DNA from: Zancudomyces culisetae
Lineage: Eukaryota; Kickxellomycota; Harpellomycetes; Harpellales; Legeriomycetaceae
Assembly: GCA_001969505.1 (NCBI GenBank)
Contig: LSSK01000774.1
Location: 1 to 27,743, forward strand
DNA length: 27,743 bases
Reading direction: 5' to 3'
A program made the translations under genes and the position numbers. Positions 1 to 9,752 of the stretch are shown piece by piece. How positions within the stretch are numbered: position 1 is the stretch's first letter; every line of letters begins with the position of its first letter. The notes beneath the pieces were generated by a model, which was not told where the DNA came from, searched no databases, and worked only from the letters and a program-made list of their open reading frames with translations.

Positions 1-115
1 GTAAAGCCCCTTTGCAAACTGTTTTCAATGACTAGGCAAAAAATTGGGTAGTTGTGAAAACGGCAGTTTCAAGCAACAAATGCAGATCGCATTCGAAAAA
101 AAAGTAGTTATTAGC

Positions 116-852
116 CTAGTTTGATCTATCTTCAACCATAATAATGTGGTAGCCAAACTGTGTCTTTACAGGTGGGTTGGTGTATACTGGTTTGTCACAG
201 GTGCTTGGTGCCAGTGCAAACGCTGCTTCCTGAAAAGCGCCAACCATGCTTCCACGTACCATCCAACCCAAACTTCCACCTTGCTTAGCCTTATCCTCGG
301 AGTACTGTGTAGCTACAGCATCAAATTTCGTACCTGCCTTCAACTTTTCAATCGCCTCCATTGCCTGTTAATTTTCGATATTTAGAGTGACGGAATTTAG
401 CCAAAATGCGCAAAATTTAGTGAAAGAAATATATGAAGAGACGCTTCAAATTGTCAACAATACTCACCTTTGAGTGTTTTTCACACAGGATATGTCGAAC
501 CTATTTCATGGGATTCAATATTGATTTTAGATTGCTAGTCTTTAAGAATGAATCGATCGCTTTTATCAGGCTGAAAAATGTTTAAAGCACAAACACTCAG
601 AGTCTTATTAGTAACAAACAAAATATATACATATGTATATGTGTGTTTTTTTCTGAACCGGTATATCAGTTTCAAAATCAACCCACCTTGACTTTGTTGG
701 CGCTTTTTAGTTTTGATCCAGAAGTGTCCTTCGAGTCATTCGATTTTTCTATTTATTTTGAAAGTTAAAATCTGGCAAATATACTTTAATAGCGGTTAAC
801 ATATCTTACCTGATGCTCCCTTTGAACTCTTTCCTTTATTTTTTGGAGGCAT
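116..852 (-). CDS. PIN4: Par14/PIN4-type parvulin peptidyl-prolyl isomerase, four exons
   Basis: This gene encodes a small parvulin, a rotamase that isomerises prolyl peptide bonds; human Par14 (PIN4) is linked to pre-rRNA processing and chromatin. The exons read on the minus strand are 852-810, 748-687, 500-468 and 364-116, with phases matching at every junction, giving 128 residues against about 131 in human PIN4. The N-terminus is short, basic and Lys/Ser-rich (residues 1-35), as in Par14. The parvulin domain starts at [10 protein letters not shown] and runs through [16 protein letters not shown] and [15 protein letters not shown] to the terminal GYHIIMVE. There is no WW domain, so it is not a Pin1/Ess1 type. 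The donors are GTAAGA, GTGGGT and GTGAGT; the last acceptor is CAG, while most others in the window are TAG. Exons 1 to 3 are only 43, 62 and 33 nt. Identity is secure; exon 1 rests on phase and composition alone. Confidence 0.93.
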
Positions 853-1129
853 TTTGCTTTGATTAATGTTCGATATTAGTTAGCAAACAACAAATGAGCC
901 TTGAAGAACCTTTGAGTTTGAATAAATATGAGCTTGAGTAAACAGAACAATTATGCAGAGAACGCCAATCAAGTATATTTGTAATCATGATTTCTATAAT
1001 TTTTTTACGCTGATAATTTAAGAGCAAAAACAAAAAATTAATTATCCCTTTGCCTTTAATGTAAAATTAGTTTTCGACTTGCTATAAGAAATAGTCTAGC
1101 CAAAGGGAATATATAATCAAGATACCAAA
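853..1129. promoter_or_regulatory. Divergent intergenic region between PIN4 and CWC24
   Basis: These 277 bases separate the start codons of two genes transcribed away from each other, so they must carry both promoters and 5' leaders. The stretch is AT-rich, and I see no convincing TATA box or named operator. The role is inferred from gene orientation only. Confidence 0.5.
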
Positions 1130-2327
1130 ATGGATGCAGAAAAGGCGTTGGATGTAAATCCTAAAATCACTTTTAAAAAAATTAAACGAAATTCAAACCG
1201 TAAATTGAAAACTACTGTGAGTGGAATTGAAGGAAAGGATGACACAAATAGCCCCGATCAAGGTATAGACGACATGTCATCGGGTCCTGAGAACGAAGGT
1301 AGGGAGGGAAGAAAGAGAAGAGCTATAGAGAAAATTGAATTTAGCACACATTCATCGTCACTCGAACGAACGAAGCATATTGAGGGAGAAAAGGAAACAA
1401 TGAAATTTAAAGCAACAAATCTAAATGAACAAAAGCAAGGTCGTGGTGCTGACGCTACGCGCACACTGGAAATTGATGGGGACAATAGCAATCAGGAGAA
1501 TGTGTTGGCAAACTTAGTAAATGTAAGTAAAGTATAGGTAGAAAATGTAAATAAACATCGTAACAATCTAACAAACCATTTAAAATAGGACAATTCGGAG
1601 CGAAAGAGAGAATATAAAGGTATTTCAGCATACAGGACATTTGCTCTCAAAAGATATGACGAAACTATCAAGAATGGAGGACACACTGCTAGCCAGACCG
1701 GTACAGCTGGAAATAAAAAAAAGCTAGGACCAGTGCGGGCATCTGCAAATATTCGAGTTACATCTGTGATTGATTACCAGCCGGATGTATGTAAAGATTA
1801 TAAAGAAACTGGTTTTTGTGGATACGGAGATTCTTGCAAATTTCTTCATGACAGAGGAGATTATAAATCCGGATGGCAGTTGGAGAAGGAATGGGAGGAG
1901 CAACAGTTAAACGGGGGTAGAATAGAAAGCAAGTCCCTGTATGAAATAGCGGCAAGTGATGAGGAAAGCAGCGATGAAGAACTGCCATTTGCTTGTCCCA
2001 TCTGTGTGAAAGAGTTTACCAGGCCGATTGTTACAAAGTATGTGTATTTTTTTCACAAAGTCTACATTTACAGGATGTTTTTCATTCTATATGCATTCAT
2101 TTATTTGTCAAATTCTAACCTAACTGGTTTATTATAATCAAAATAGGTGTAATCATTACTTTTGCGAGCAGTGTGCACTGAAAAAATACACGAAAACCCC
2201 TAAATGTCATATTTGTGGTGCTGCTACAGGTGGGATGTTCAAACCAGCAAAAAATCTGCTTAAAAAACTTGAAGAAAAAAGGGCTCGAGCCCCAAATCAA
2301 AGTACCTTAGAGACAGGCTCTGACTAG
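1130..2327 (+). CDS. CWC24: Spliceosome factor CWC24/RNF113A (CCCH zinc finger plus RING)
   Basis: The product belongs to the Cwc24/RNF113A family, which joins the spliceosome around activation and helps select the 5' splice site for the first step. The exons are 1130-1522, 1589-2037 and 2147-2327, in phase, encoding 340 residues (human RNF113A is 343). Residues 1-150 are charged and probably disordered. A CCCH finger uses C199, C208, C214 and H218 (spacing 8-5-3). A C3HC4-type RING uses C267, C270, C282, H284, C287, C290, C301 and C304. Intron 2 splits the lysine codon just before the third RING cysteine, so the RING depends on correct splicing. Both introns carry CTAAC motifs and TAG acceptors. 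It is divergent from PIN4 and upstream of another spliceosome gene on the same strand. All metal ligands are present. Confidence 0.95.
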
Positions 2328-2737
2328 TCCAGTCTCGATATTAGCCCTTAAAAGCAGCCTTTTTTCGGGTTTAGGTCTACCACTGAGGCTTTTGTAGATT
2401 TGTTTTAGTACGTAACAGTGAGCGAGATTGATCTTTGTAAAGTATTTGTTGTAGTTAAAATTATCCTTGTTAAATCCTTATTTTTTTTCTTATTGTTGAG
2501 TCAGAATAGACAAGTTAGATCGTAGCATTACTAAATAAATGAATTTGCGTGAATTTTTTCTTTAATAGCAATTGACAGGATCGCAGGCAACTAATATTTT
2601 ACGGATATTTTGTTGTTTTGCTTTGAAAAATCGGTCGGTTTTGGAGTTATTGTTAATTCTCTCTTTTATAGATATTTATAGGTGGTATTATTAAATATTA
2701 AGCCGCGGTTCTGCTTAAAAAGGAACCTATAACTACG
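2328..2737. other. Intergenic, CWC24 to GPATCH1-like gene
   Basis: These 410 bases lie between two genes on the same strand and should hold the CWC24 terminator and the promoter of the next gene. They are AT-rich with no open frame of note and no recognised regulatory motif. Confidence 0.5.
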
Positions 2738-4840
2738 ATGGGCTTCAATAAAAGGGACAGTTATAAGACAAAAAATGAAAAATTTAATAAATTTACGGGC
2801 GATTCGGATTCAGAAGATGATTCTTATGTTAAATACGGAACCGAGGTGGATGATCTGAAGGCTTTAAAAGTTCAGTTTAGGTCCGAAAAGGAGCAATATG
2901 TAAGTATATTTTTGCTTATCTTTGCTTTTTATTACCACTTTAACCTAGCTTATACCAACAAGGAAAAAGTGAATGAGCAAGATTAATCATAAAAGGGGAG
3001 AAAGCTAACCAATGAACTAACTACATAGGCTACTGACGAAAAAGGCAAAAGGAGGTTTCACGGGGCCTTTACGGGGGGTTTCACGGCGGGATATAACAAT
3101 ACCGTTGGATCAGCTGAAGGTATTTTCTTATAAATTGATAAAGATTTATGTTATTACCAAGTTCTCGAATTGAGAAAGTTAATAATGAATGCGTTTTTAG
3201 CTTATTGGTCTCCTTTTTTTTTTCAAATAATGGGTAATTAAACTATAAAGTGATGCTAAGAATTTCTAAATTAGGCTGGACCCCTTCGACTTTCTATTCA
3301 TCGAGAACTAATAGAGCAGTGATTAGACAAACTAGGCCTGAAGATTTTATGGATCCAGAGGATATGGGTGTAAGGAGTCGCACCTTTTTTTCTAGAGCTA
3401 TACACAGCTAAATTTTGTTTTTGTTTTCGTTTTTGAAGGGAGAACAGATTAATGATAGGAGTCTAGATATGTTATAGAAGATGGTGATTGTATTACAATG
3501 GGTATATGTCTTGTAAATAGGAAACAAAGAAAGTAACAAGAGTAGCACCAGTAAAGCAAAGCGTCAGTACAGTCAAGTTAGAGGCGCTACCTGGTAAAAG
3601 TGCAGCCGAAAAACTTGCAGAATCGATGTTTGGTCTTTCTGAAGATAATGTTGAATCTGGTCAACAATCGGAGAGTGCTGTGGGGTATTTGATACTAAAA
3701 GCTTTGACGAAATTAAAAAAAGAACTAGAACTTAGAAACGAAAAGGCACTCAAACACGGCGTAGAATACAAGTTGGATCAGGCTGGCGTGAATATAGGCA
3801 ATAAGCGAAAAGTCGATGTAATGGGGAGAAGTGATGCGCTTGGGAGTAGAAAAGCAAAGGAGAAAAGATCCAAGCCAAAACGAAAAAACTTGAGTTTTAT
3901 TGAAGACGAAGATGGTGAAGAAGGTGAAAAGATGGAGGATCTTCCGGAATTCACAATGAAACCAAATAAGGAAGCAACCGAGCTTGTAAAGAATATTGAC
4001 CATAACGAGAATGTTCATTCAAACGTGAATACAAGTAAGCGTATAGATGCTGCAAGCATAGAGGTCTTGGCTAAACAAGTGAACTATGTTGAACGAACGC
4101 ACTGTATCGATGGAAATAAGCCAATTGCAGGTTTTATAATAATCGGTGAGCAGCGAGTTCCAGCGCCAAAGGTATTTCAGATGGTGGATTATGGCGAATT
4201 AAAAGATATTTCACAGGAAATAAAGGACTTGAAAGCCAAGCTTCCCAAAAAAAGAGCTAGTGGGCTGAAGCTGGTGAGCAAGCAGGAAGCCGAAAGAGCA
4301 CTTTTAGGTTATATGCCATTTAAACAAGATAATGAAAAACACCAGCGTTATGTAAATTATTTGAAAACGATAGTGGATGGTGGCGATGTTAGTTTAGTAT
4401 GCAATTTGCATGATATAAACGAATTTTATCAGGCGGCCAGAATATTCAAACCTATGGCAGAGGCTATGTCCAAAAGGTTTATGACACAGGAGGAGCTTGA
4501 AAAAAGCAAACTTCAGGAATCTGGTGGGAACGTCATGGAGAATATGGCAAAAGCTGATAATTATGGCACAATGACGAGGACTAGCAGTACATGGTTCCCG
4601 AGCGCGCTTTTATGTAAACGGATGAATCTAAGCGATCCACATCACCTCAAAAAGAACACACACAAGGACGAATCAACGCACGAATCGTCTTCATTGGCGT
4701 ATCGGAAAAGGTTTTCGGCTAAAAACACGGAGATCCAAAACCAGCCATACTTGAAAAAACAGCTTTCATCCGAAAAAAAACCCGATTCAACAAAACCCAC
4801 ATTATATGATACTATTTTTGGAGAGAATAGCGATAGTTAA
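2738..4840 (+). CDS. GPATCH1/TOUGH-family spliceosome protein with degenerate G-patch
   Basis: The product resembles GPATCH1 (plant TGH), a spliceosome C-complex protein that in other organisms works with the helicase DHX35. The exons are 2738-2899, 3029-3119, 3275-3369 and 3521-4840, in phase, encoding 555 residues. The N-terminal DUF1604 region shows [11 protein letters not shown], the [19 protein letters not shown] block, [11 protein letters not shown] and [11 protein letters not shown]. The C-terminal family blocks are [37 protein letters not shown] and YDTIFGE. Where the G-patch should be (about residue 168 on), only [11 protein letters not shown] survives and the glycine-rich core is missing. 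The link from exon 3 to exon 4 skips a stretch at 3438-3479 that keeps no open phase. Donor 2 is GTATTT. Family assignment is good; exon 3 to 4 splicing is the least certain part. Confidence 0.85.
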
Positions 4841-5207
4841 AATTTGCTAGATATTTTGGTTTTCACTATACAAGCTTATTAATTATTTTGTACTAGAGGT
4901 TGGGAAGATGACGCAACAACATGTGAAGTTATACGAATGTTGGTTTTGTCATCATGTCCATAATGGGGATAAAAGTAGGTTCAAGTATAAAAGAAACAAA
5001 AATTCAAACACAAAATCAAACTGTGTCAAAGAAAGATTAAATAGAACAAAACACTTGTTATCAAAAAGTCCATAAAAGTGTTGAAGTCAAGAATGGCAGA
5101 TATTCATAGGGTGTATCTTGTAGAAACTAAATGAATTGGGGTTTCATGAAAATGGTGGGAGGGGGGTCGACAGGGGGAAAGCGGGAAAGATGTAACACTT
5201 TGTTAGA
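4841..5207. other. Convergent intergenic, GPATCH1-like gene to DBP9
   Basis: These 367 bases lie between two genes ending towards each other and should hold both 3' ends. The only content beyond AT-rich sequence and a G-rich run near 5159-5177 is a 55-residue open frame on the plus strand, listed separately. Confidence 0.5.
4908..5075 (+). CDS. Small Lys/Asn-rich open frame, doubtful
   Basis: An ATG-started frame of 55 codons lies 67 bases after the GPATCH1-like stop. It begins MTQQHVKLYECWFCHHVHNG, giving one Cys-x2-Cys pair followed by two histidines, then a basic Lys/Asn/Arg-rich tail with one further cysteine. It could be half of a zinc-binding element or an accident of 3' UTR sequence. 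I recognise no family, and no splice partner is obvious upstream or downstream. Confidence 0.15.
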   Translation: MTQQHVKLYECWFCHHVHNGDKSRFKYKRNKNSNTKSNCVKERLNRTKHLLSKSP

Positions 5208-6884
5208 TTACTTTCTGCGCCTTTTACTGGCGCCAAAGTTTCTCAACGGATCGCCAGAACGCTTCTTTTTTTGAGGAGCCCTTTTATTTTTGTTTGGATT
5301 GGAAAAGCGGATCAGACCCAACTCAGCAGCCTTCTCTTCAACAACAAGATCACCACCACCTCCACTCACACCGCTGATTTTTGGTGCCAAGTAGTCGGGA
5401 ATATGCTTTAAATGATCCTGTATTTTTGCAGGATGGTAGAGCGATCTGTCATGTTTTACATAGTTCAGATCCATAGGTTTGTCATCAAAATGCGTTTTCA
5501 GCACTTCGCTGTTCAAAATCTGGCGCTTTATCTCCTTTATTTGTGCCTCTCTAACAGCAGTCTTGGTTACCGCTCGTAGTGCATCTTCGCATCGATACTT
5601 AAGCCCGCTGATTTGTGTCATATCGAACTCGTAGTCTTCAATGGTACACCCCTTTGATTTTTGATCTGCTTTAACCCCCTCAAACAGTTTTTTTTGTATT
5701 TTAGCCTGTGATTGCACCTTGCTGTTGCCTTGTTTCTGAGCGCCTACTATTGTCGAAACAAACGACAAACTCATCCCGCGTTTGTTTCCTCGTGCTGTCC
5801 GACCTATTCTGTGTGTATAACTCTCCGGAGTTTTAGGAAAATCAAGGTTTATAACTGCTTCTGCATCTTTAAAATCTATTCCTCTAACTACTCCGTATTG
5901 GTTTCGCTTATTTTCTGTATCATTTTCTTCCGTTTTGATTCCCTCGTCTGTGGCTATAATATATTCGTATATCCCACGGTTAAACTCTTCAACAATATGG
6001 TACCTTGACTTTATCGGAAGATCACTATTTAGCACACATGACTTGATACCAAACTGTTCCAAGAATAGCTTCAGTTTGTAGCTCCTGTCTATCTCGCTTA
6101 CAAATATTATACATTTGCCAGTTATCAACTTTAGTTTCAGTACTACATACATTAGGAAAAACTTGTCCTCCTCTTTACAGGATACTACGTATTGCATTAG
6201 CTTTTCAGCACTGTTTTCCTCTCCGATAATGCATTTTTCCGGTTTTTGTAGTATCAAATTTGAAAAATCTTCAACGTCCTTAGGCAGGGTCGCCGACATG
6301 AGTAGTTTTTGACTTTTTCTGGGTATGTGCTTTGCAAGTGCCTCAACATCATCTTTGTATCCAAATGAAAGTATCAAATCTGCCTCATCGATCACCACAG
6401 TTTCTAAAGTGTCCGTTAATCTCAACCCTCCCTCTTTTATTTGCTTCAAGGCTCTGCTTGGTGTTATAATCACAACCTGTGGATTTTCTGCCATCAATAC
6501 TCTTGTTGCCTGTAAAGTTTTGCCCTCTCCTCCGTTTACTATTTTAATTTCTTTTTTGCAGTACTTTGCTACGCTTTTCAAATATTCACTGATTTGTTCA
6601 CACAATTCCAATGTTGGTACAAAAACAACTGCCTGTACTCCCTGAATTTTTTCCTTTCGGTTGGCTTCGTTGGTTCTTAGTATTTTGTTCAAAAGTACCA
6701 GCCCGTACGCTGCAGTCTTTCCCGATCCAGTTCTGGCGCGTGCTATCACATCCCTGCCAGTGAGACCAACTGGTATCACTTTGTCTTGAACCGGAGTTAA
6801 ATTCACAAGGCCCATTTCTTCTAGTGCCTGTAGTAGCCTAAAATCGAGACCCAAATCGCTAAACTTTTTCTCTTTGTCGGTCAT
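5208..6884 (-). CDS. DBP9: DEAD-box RNA helicase DBP9/DDX56
   Basis: This is an ATP-dependent RNA helicase of the Dbp9/DDX56 group, nucleolar and needed for 60S ribosomal subunit assembly. The gene is a single exon of 558 residues starting at an ATG. Visible motifs in order: Q motif region FSDLGLDFRLL with LTPVQ (residues 8-33), Walker A ARTGSGKT (50-57), PTLELCEQ (90-97), TPSRAL (141-146), DEAD (166-169), SAT (197-199), GVVRGIDF (331-338) and HRIGRTAR (358-365). The second RecA domain carries FVSEIDRSYKLKLFLEQFGI, typical of Dbp9/DDX56. The C-terminus is very basic and ends KRRRK, a likely nucleolar targeting signal. All catalytic motifs are intact. The gene lies tail to tail with the GPATCH1-like gene; its upstream region carries an A/T palindrome. 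Confidence 0.96.
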   Translation of the reverse strand: MTDKEKKFSDLGLDFRLLQALEEMGLVNLTPVQDKVIPVGLTGRDVIARARTGSGKTAAYGLVLLNKILRTNEANRKEKIQGVQAVVFVPTLELCEQISEYLKSVAKYCKKEIKIVNGGEGKTLQATRVLMAENPQVVIITPSRALKQIKEGGLRLTDTLETVVIDEADLILSFGYKDDVEALAKHIPRKSQKLLMSATLPKDVEDFSNLILQKPEKCIIGEENSAEKLMQYVVSCKEEDKFFLMYVVLKLKLITGKCIIFVSEIDRSYKLKLFLEQFGIKSCVLNSDLPIKSRYHIVEEFNRGIYEYIIATDEGIKTEENDTENKRNQYGVVRGIDFKDAEAVINLDFPKTPESYTHRIGRTARGNKRGMSLSFVSTIVGAQKQGNSKVQSQAKIQKKLFEGVKADQKSKGCTIEDYEFDMTQISGLKYRCEDALRAVTKTAVREAQIKEIKRQILNSEVLKTHFDDKPMDLNYVKHDRSLYHPAKIQDHLKHIPDYLAPKISGVSGGGGDLVVEEKAAELGLIRFSNPNKNKRAPQKKKRSGDPLRNFGASKRRRK

Positions 6885-7398
6885 TTTATCTATATGTATC
6901 TATATTTTCTTATAGTGATCTTTTTTATAAAAATAACAACAATAACCTCTTCTTTTATGACGTTTACTCTTTAAAAAAAAAATTTTTTTTTTTTTGCAAA
7001 TACCAAAAATTTTCCAAAACACTGAAAATTGATCAACTATTATTTTTTGACTTGGCCAATATTCGATTCGTCATACCAAAAATACAAGGTGAGCGCGCAG
7101 TATGCATATACATATACAACTATAATGTAAACATTTTAGCTATCGCCATTTTACACAAACATGCGTTAAATAATTCTCAGTATATACACTAAACAAGATC
7201 ACCTTTTCCAATTACTCACCTTAAAATACATATATTTAACAAACTCTATTCAAAAAAGCAGCTGCCAATACAATATTATTTCATATTTGGACACACTCGA
7301 CCAAGATGGTAGGCTTCTTTTTTTTTCATGAGGTATCACATTTTTTTATGTTTTCAAACCCTCAAAATAAAAGCTGTACAGAGCGAGACAAACTTTCC
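6885..7398. other. Gene-free stretch upstream of DBP9
   Basis: This AT-rich stretch includes the DBP9 promoter. It holds an A-run fused to a T-run (6973-6995). It also has donor-like GTGAG sequences on both strands (near 7090 plus, near 7219 minus) with no coding exon attached. No gene is supported. Confidence 0.5.
6973..6995. repeat. A10-T13 homopolymer palindrome
   Basis: Ten A residues run directly into thirteen T residues, forming a perfect 20-base palindrome at 6973-6992, about 90 bases before the DBP9 start codon. Such poly(dA:dT) tracts commonly exclude nucleosomes in fungal promoters; that role is inferred here. Confidence 0.7.
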
Positions 7399-7752
7399 CT
7401 ATTCATATTTCTGCAAGGTTATATTTGCCCATCTTAATGAGTTGTAGTAATAACCTGTCCCTTTCCTTTCCTCTTCTACTAAGCACCCGTTGAATGTTTT
7501 ATTGATGTTGTTAACATTTGTATAGCCCAGACGATACTTTGGTGCAAATACAAGAATTGCAATATTTGATCTTATATTACCAGCAGATCTCACTAAATGC
7601 ACAATATGCTAGTTGAAAAAAAAGAAGAGCGATATTTAACATATGCTGTTTTCTATAATTTTAAGAATGTGGTAAAGCTAGTCAGAACCTTCTTCAATAA
7701 TTTTTTTTTCATTTAGTGCTTCCCATATGCTTTGATAGGATATAAAGACCAT
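7399..7752 (-). CDS. Possible two-exon small gene of unknown function
   Basis: I do not recognise this product. A frame opening at 7752 (MVFISYQSIWEALNEKKIIE) can be joined to the frame at 7592-7399. The donor is GTTCTG after 7689 and the acceptor TTTAG before 7592, giving 85 residues that end NITLQKYE. The two pieces are in phase and the amino-acid mix looks protein-like (IWEALNEKK, SNIAILVFAPKYRLGY, GTGYYYNSLRW). However, the donor is poor and there is no second line of support. The alternative TAG acceptor at the 5' edge of the second piece does not keep phase. It may be a real small protein, a fragment of a decayed gene, or chance. Confidence 0.2.
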
Positions 7753-8216
7753 GGTAGTGTTCAAGATTTCAGCTATCAAAAGTTGGTTATGATTACAGTA
7801 TATTCGGTTTTTATGTCATTGCGCGTAATTTGTACTATGTGTCTGGATACTAGATATCATTAATTATTACTATTTTCGATTTATATTGCTTTTTACATAC
7901 TTTTCTTTATTTAAAAACAGTGATAAGCAAGGTATCTGAGTAAATGGTATGCAATTTCTAACCATTTTTATCTTCAATACCGATTGTGGTGTTATACAAA
8001 CCATGATTAGTGTGGTGTTTTACATAAACATATTGTCACTTTAGTTAAAGATATTCGATGCTGATATCATTTGTTCTGTTTTTTCTTTTTGCTTCGCTTT
8101 GCTTTATGTTGAAGATATAATAAGACAAAGATACCGTGGACATGATTCGTCTTGCTTCAACACAATAAGGTTCTATTTGCACGACCAATCGAAAATCAAC
8201 AAACATTTGCTTTTAG

Positions 8217-8222
8217 CACGTG
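8217..8222. promoter_or_regulatory. Isolated CACGTG motif in gene-free DNA
   Basis: A CACGTG hexamer sits in the gene-free middle region, far from any recognised start codon. It is listed as the control case: it shows that such motifs occur here without an obvious target. Confidence 0.1.
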
Positions 8223-9014
8223 TGGGTCTATGGTATATCGATGATTTAATCGTTGAGGATTTATCGGTGTCACATTTACTTGATTTTACAAACGTATTTT
8301 AGAATGCCATAAAACAACCGAATTTTAAATGTGAAAGTTGCTAGAAATGACGGTGTTTTAAATTTGAAACATATACAATAACAAAGTCATGTTTTTTAAT
8401 TTATATATATAAATATATATATTTGCTGATGTTTCTTATTGGTGTTATTCTTTATTCAAAATATTTATACAATCCCACTGTATGAGCTCGTATATCACAC
8501 TATCTATCCTTTGTAATTGAATATTGAGCATACTATGACGAATGCTATATCTCACCCATTCCTCACATCCATCTCCTTCACTCAAAACCACACAATATAA
8601 GTCTTGTTAGAGATCAAAATGTTTACTTTTTTTTTCTCTGAGATTTAATTGATCCACTACTTGTAATACAGAGCTCTCACAAACTCAGCAAGCTTGTACT
8701 CTCAATTCAAGTTTATCTCATACTATACTCACTGGATTGGTGTAGAATGATGGTTTAAATACGAATCACACTGTTTGGTTGATTCGGTAGAATGTTTATT
8801 AAAACTCTCGTTTTGTCAATAATTCGGCGCAGGTTTTACAAATCACATGTTAAAACTGAAACCCAGAGATAATACATGTAATCTGTGAATGTGCTCTCTT
8901 TGTGAACAATCTTTAACCGCTGATTTTTCGATTTTTTGATTTTTGCAATCAATTAATCAAGTTGAGAGGTAATAGAAAGTGAGCTAGTTTAAAGGACTAG
9001 AAAAATTGGTAAAG

Positions 9015-9033
9015 TGAAATGAAATGAAATGAA
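9015..9033. repeat. GAAAT pentamer repeat
   Basis: Three consecutive GAAAT units and a partial fourth form a short microsatellite. Confidence 0.8.
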
Positions 9034-9196
9034 CAAGGCCAGCAAATAGCCCAGCTTTCGTGAGATGAATCTGTTGCTATTTTAAATCAAGGTTGTACAT
9101 ACATATCGCGAATTTTATCAAAGTCTGGAATTTTCCCATTCGCGAAAATTTGATGCTCCGTATCATGCTACCTTTTGCAAAGCGATCAAACCACTA

Positions 9197-9302
9197 TTTT
9201 CCCTTTCCTCCCCTTCCTTTTCTCCCCCCCCATTTTCTTCCCCTTCCCCTCTCCTTTACTTTTTTTTCCCTTTCCTTTCCCCTTTCCCTCACTTCTTCTC
9301 AC
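9197..9302. repeat. Polypyrimidine tract
   Basis: About 105 bases are almost entirely C and T on the plus strand, with an eight-C run around 9224-9231. The tract opens a block of low-complexity sequence. Confidence 0.8.
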
Positions 9303-9346
9303 TCGCATCCCCTCTTCAAAAATAAATCACAAACTTATACTCATGT

Positions 9347-9380
9347 AGATGCAGATACAGATGCAGATGCAGATGCAGAG
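9347..9380. repeat. AGATGC hexamer array
   Basis: Five tandem AGATGC units, one mutated to AGATAC, plus a partial unit. Read in one frame this gives alternating Asp and Ala, which explains the apparent open frame here. Confidence 0.9.
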
Positions 9381-9422
9381 CTGTGTTTTAACACGGAGGC
9401 AAATGCTGATGTAAGCATTCGC

Positions 9423-9466
9423 ACAAACATCAACACAAACATCAACACAAACATCAACACAAACAT
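9423..9466. repeat. ACAAACATCAAC 12-mer array
   Basis: Three complete tandem copies and a partial fourth of the 12-base unit. Read in frame it gives an Asn-Thr-Asn-Ile repeat. Confidence 0.9.
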
Positions 9467-9666
9467 GATTATAAGTGCAATTGCACAGTCACAAGTGACA
9501 TAGGAGTTGATTGTGTGTGGTTTGTTTTTTTTTAATTGGCTGGTTCACTGGAGATGTTATAATTTTTATCTACATTTTCCGTTTAACTTTTCCACCAAAG
9601 ATATGCTTTCATTCTCTCTTTTTCTCCTTTTCCATTCTCATTCTCTCTCCATTCTCACTTATATTT

Positions 9667-9752
9667 CCATTCCAAACCCAGTTCCCATTCCCATTCCAAA
9701 TCCAGTTCCCATTCCAAATCCAAACCCAACTCCAATACCAGTCCAGTTCCCC
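9667..9752. repeat. C-rich imperfect tandem repeat
   Basis: Variants of CCCATTCCAAATCCA recur; two identical 15-base copies start at 9690 and 9708, an 18-base period. Flanking sequence is made of related CCATTC and CCAGTTCC pieces. Confidence 0.75.

Noticed and set aside
616-645. ATATACATATGTATAT palindrome in PIN4 intron 2
   Set aside because: A perfect 16-base AT-rich palindrome is expected occasionally in DNA of this composition and there is no sign of function.
8099-8302. Plus-strand frame of 67 codons (ends LLDFTNVF)
   Set aside because: It starts at TTG, contains no internal ATG, lacks a good acceptor upstream, and shows no family resemblance.
9093-9503. Open frame of 136 codons on the plus strand
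   Set aside because: It begins at TTG and its content is translation of the pyrimidine tract and of the AGATGC and 12-mer arrays; no domain or codon signal remains once the repeats are removed.
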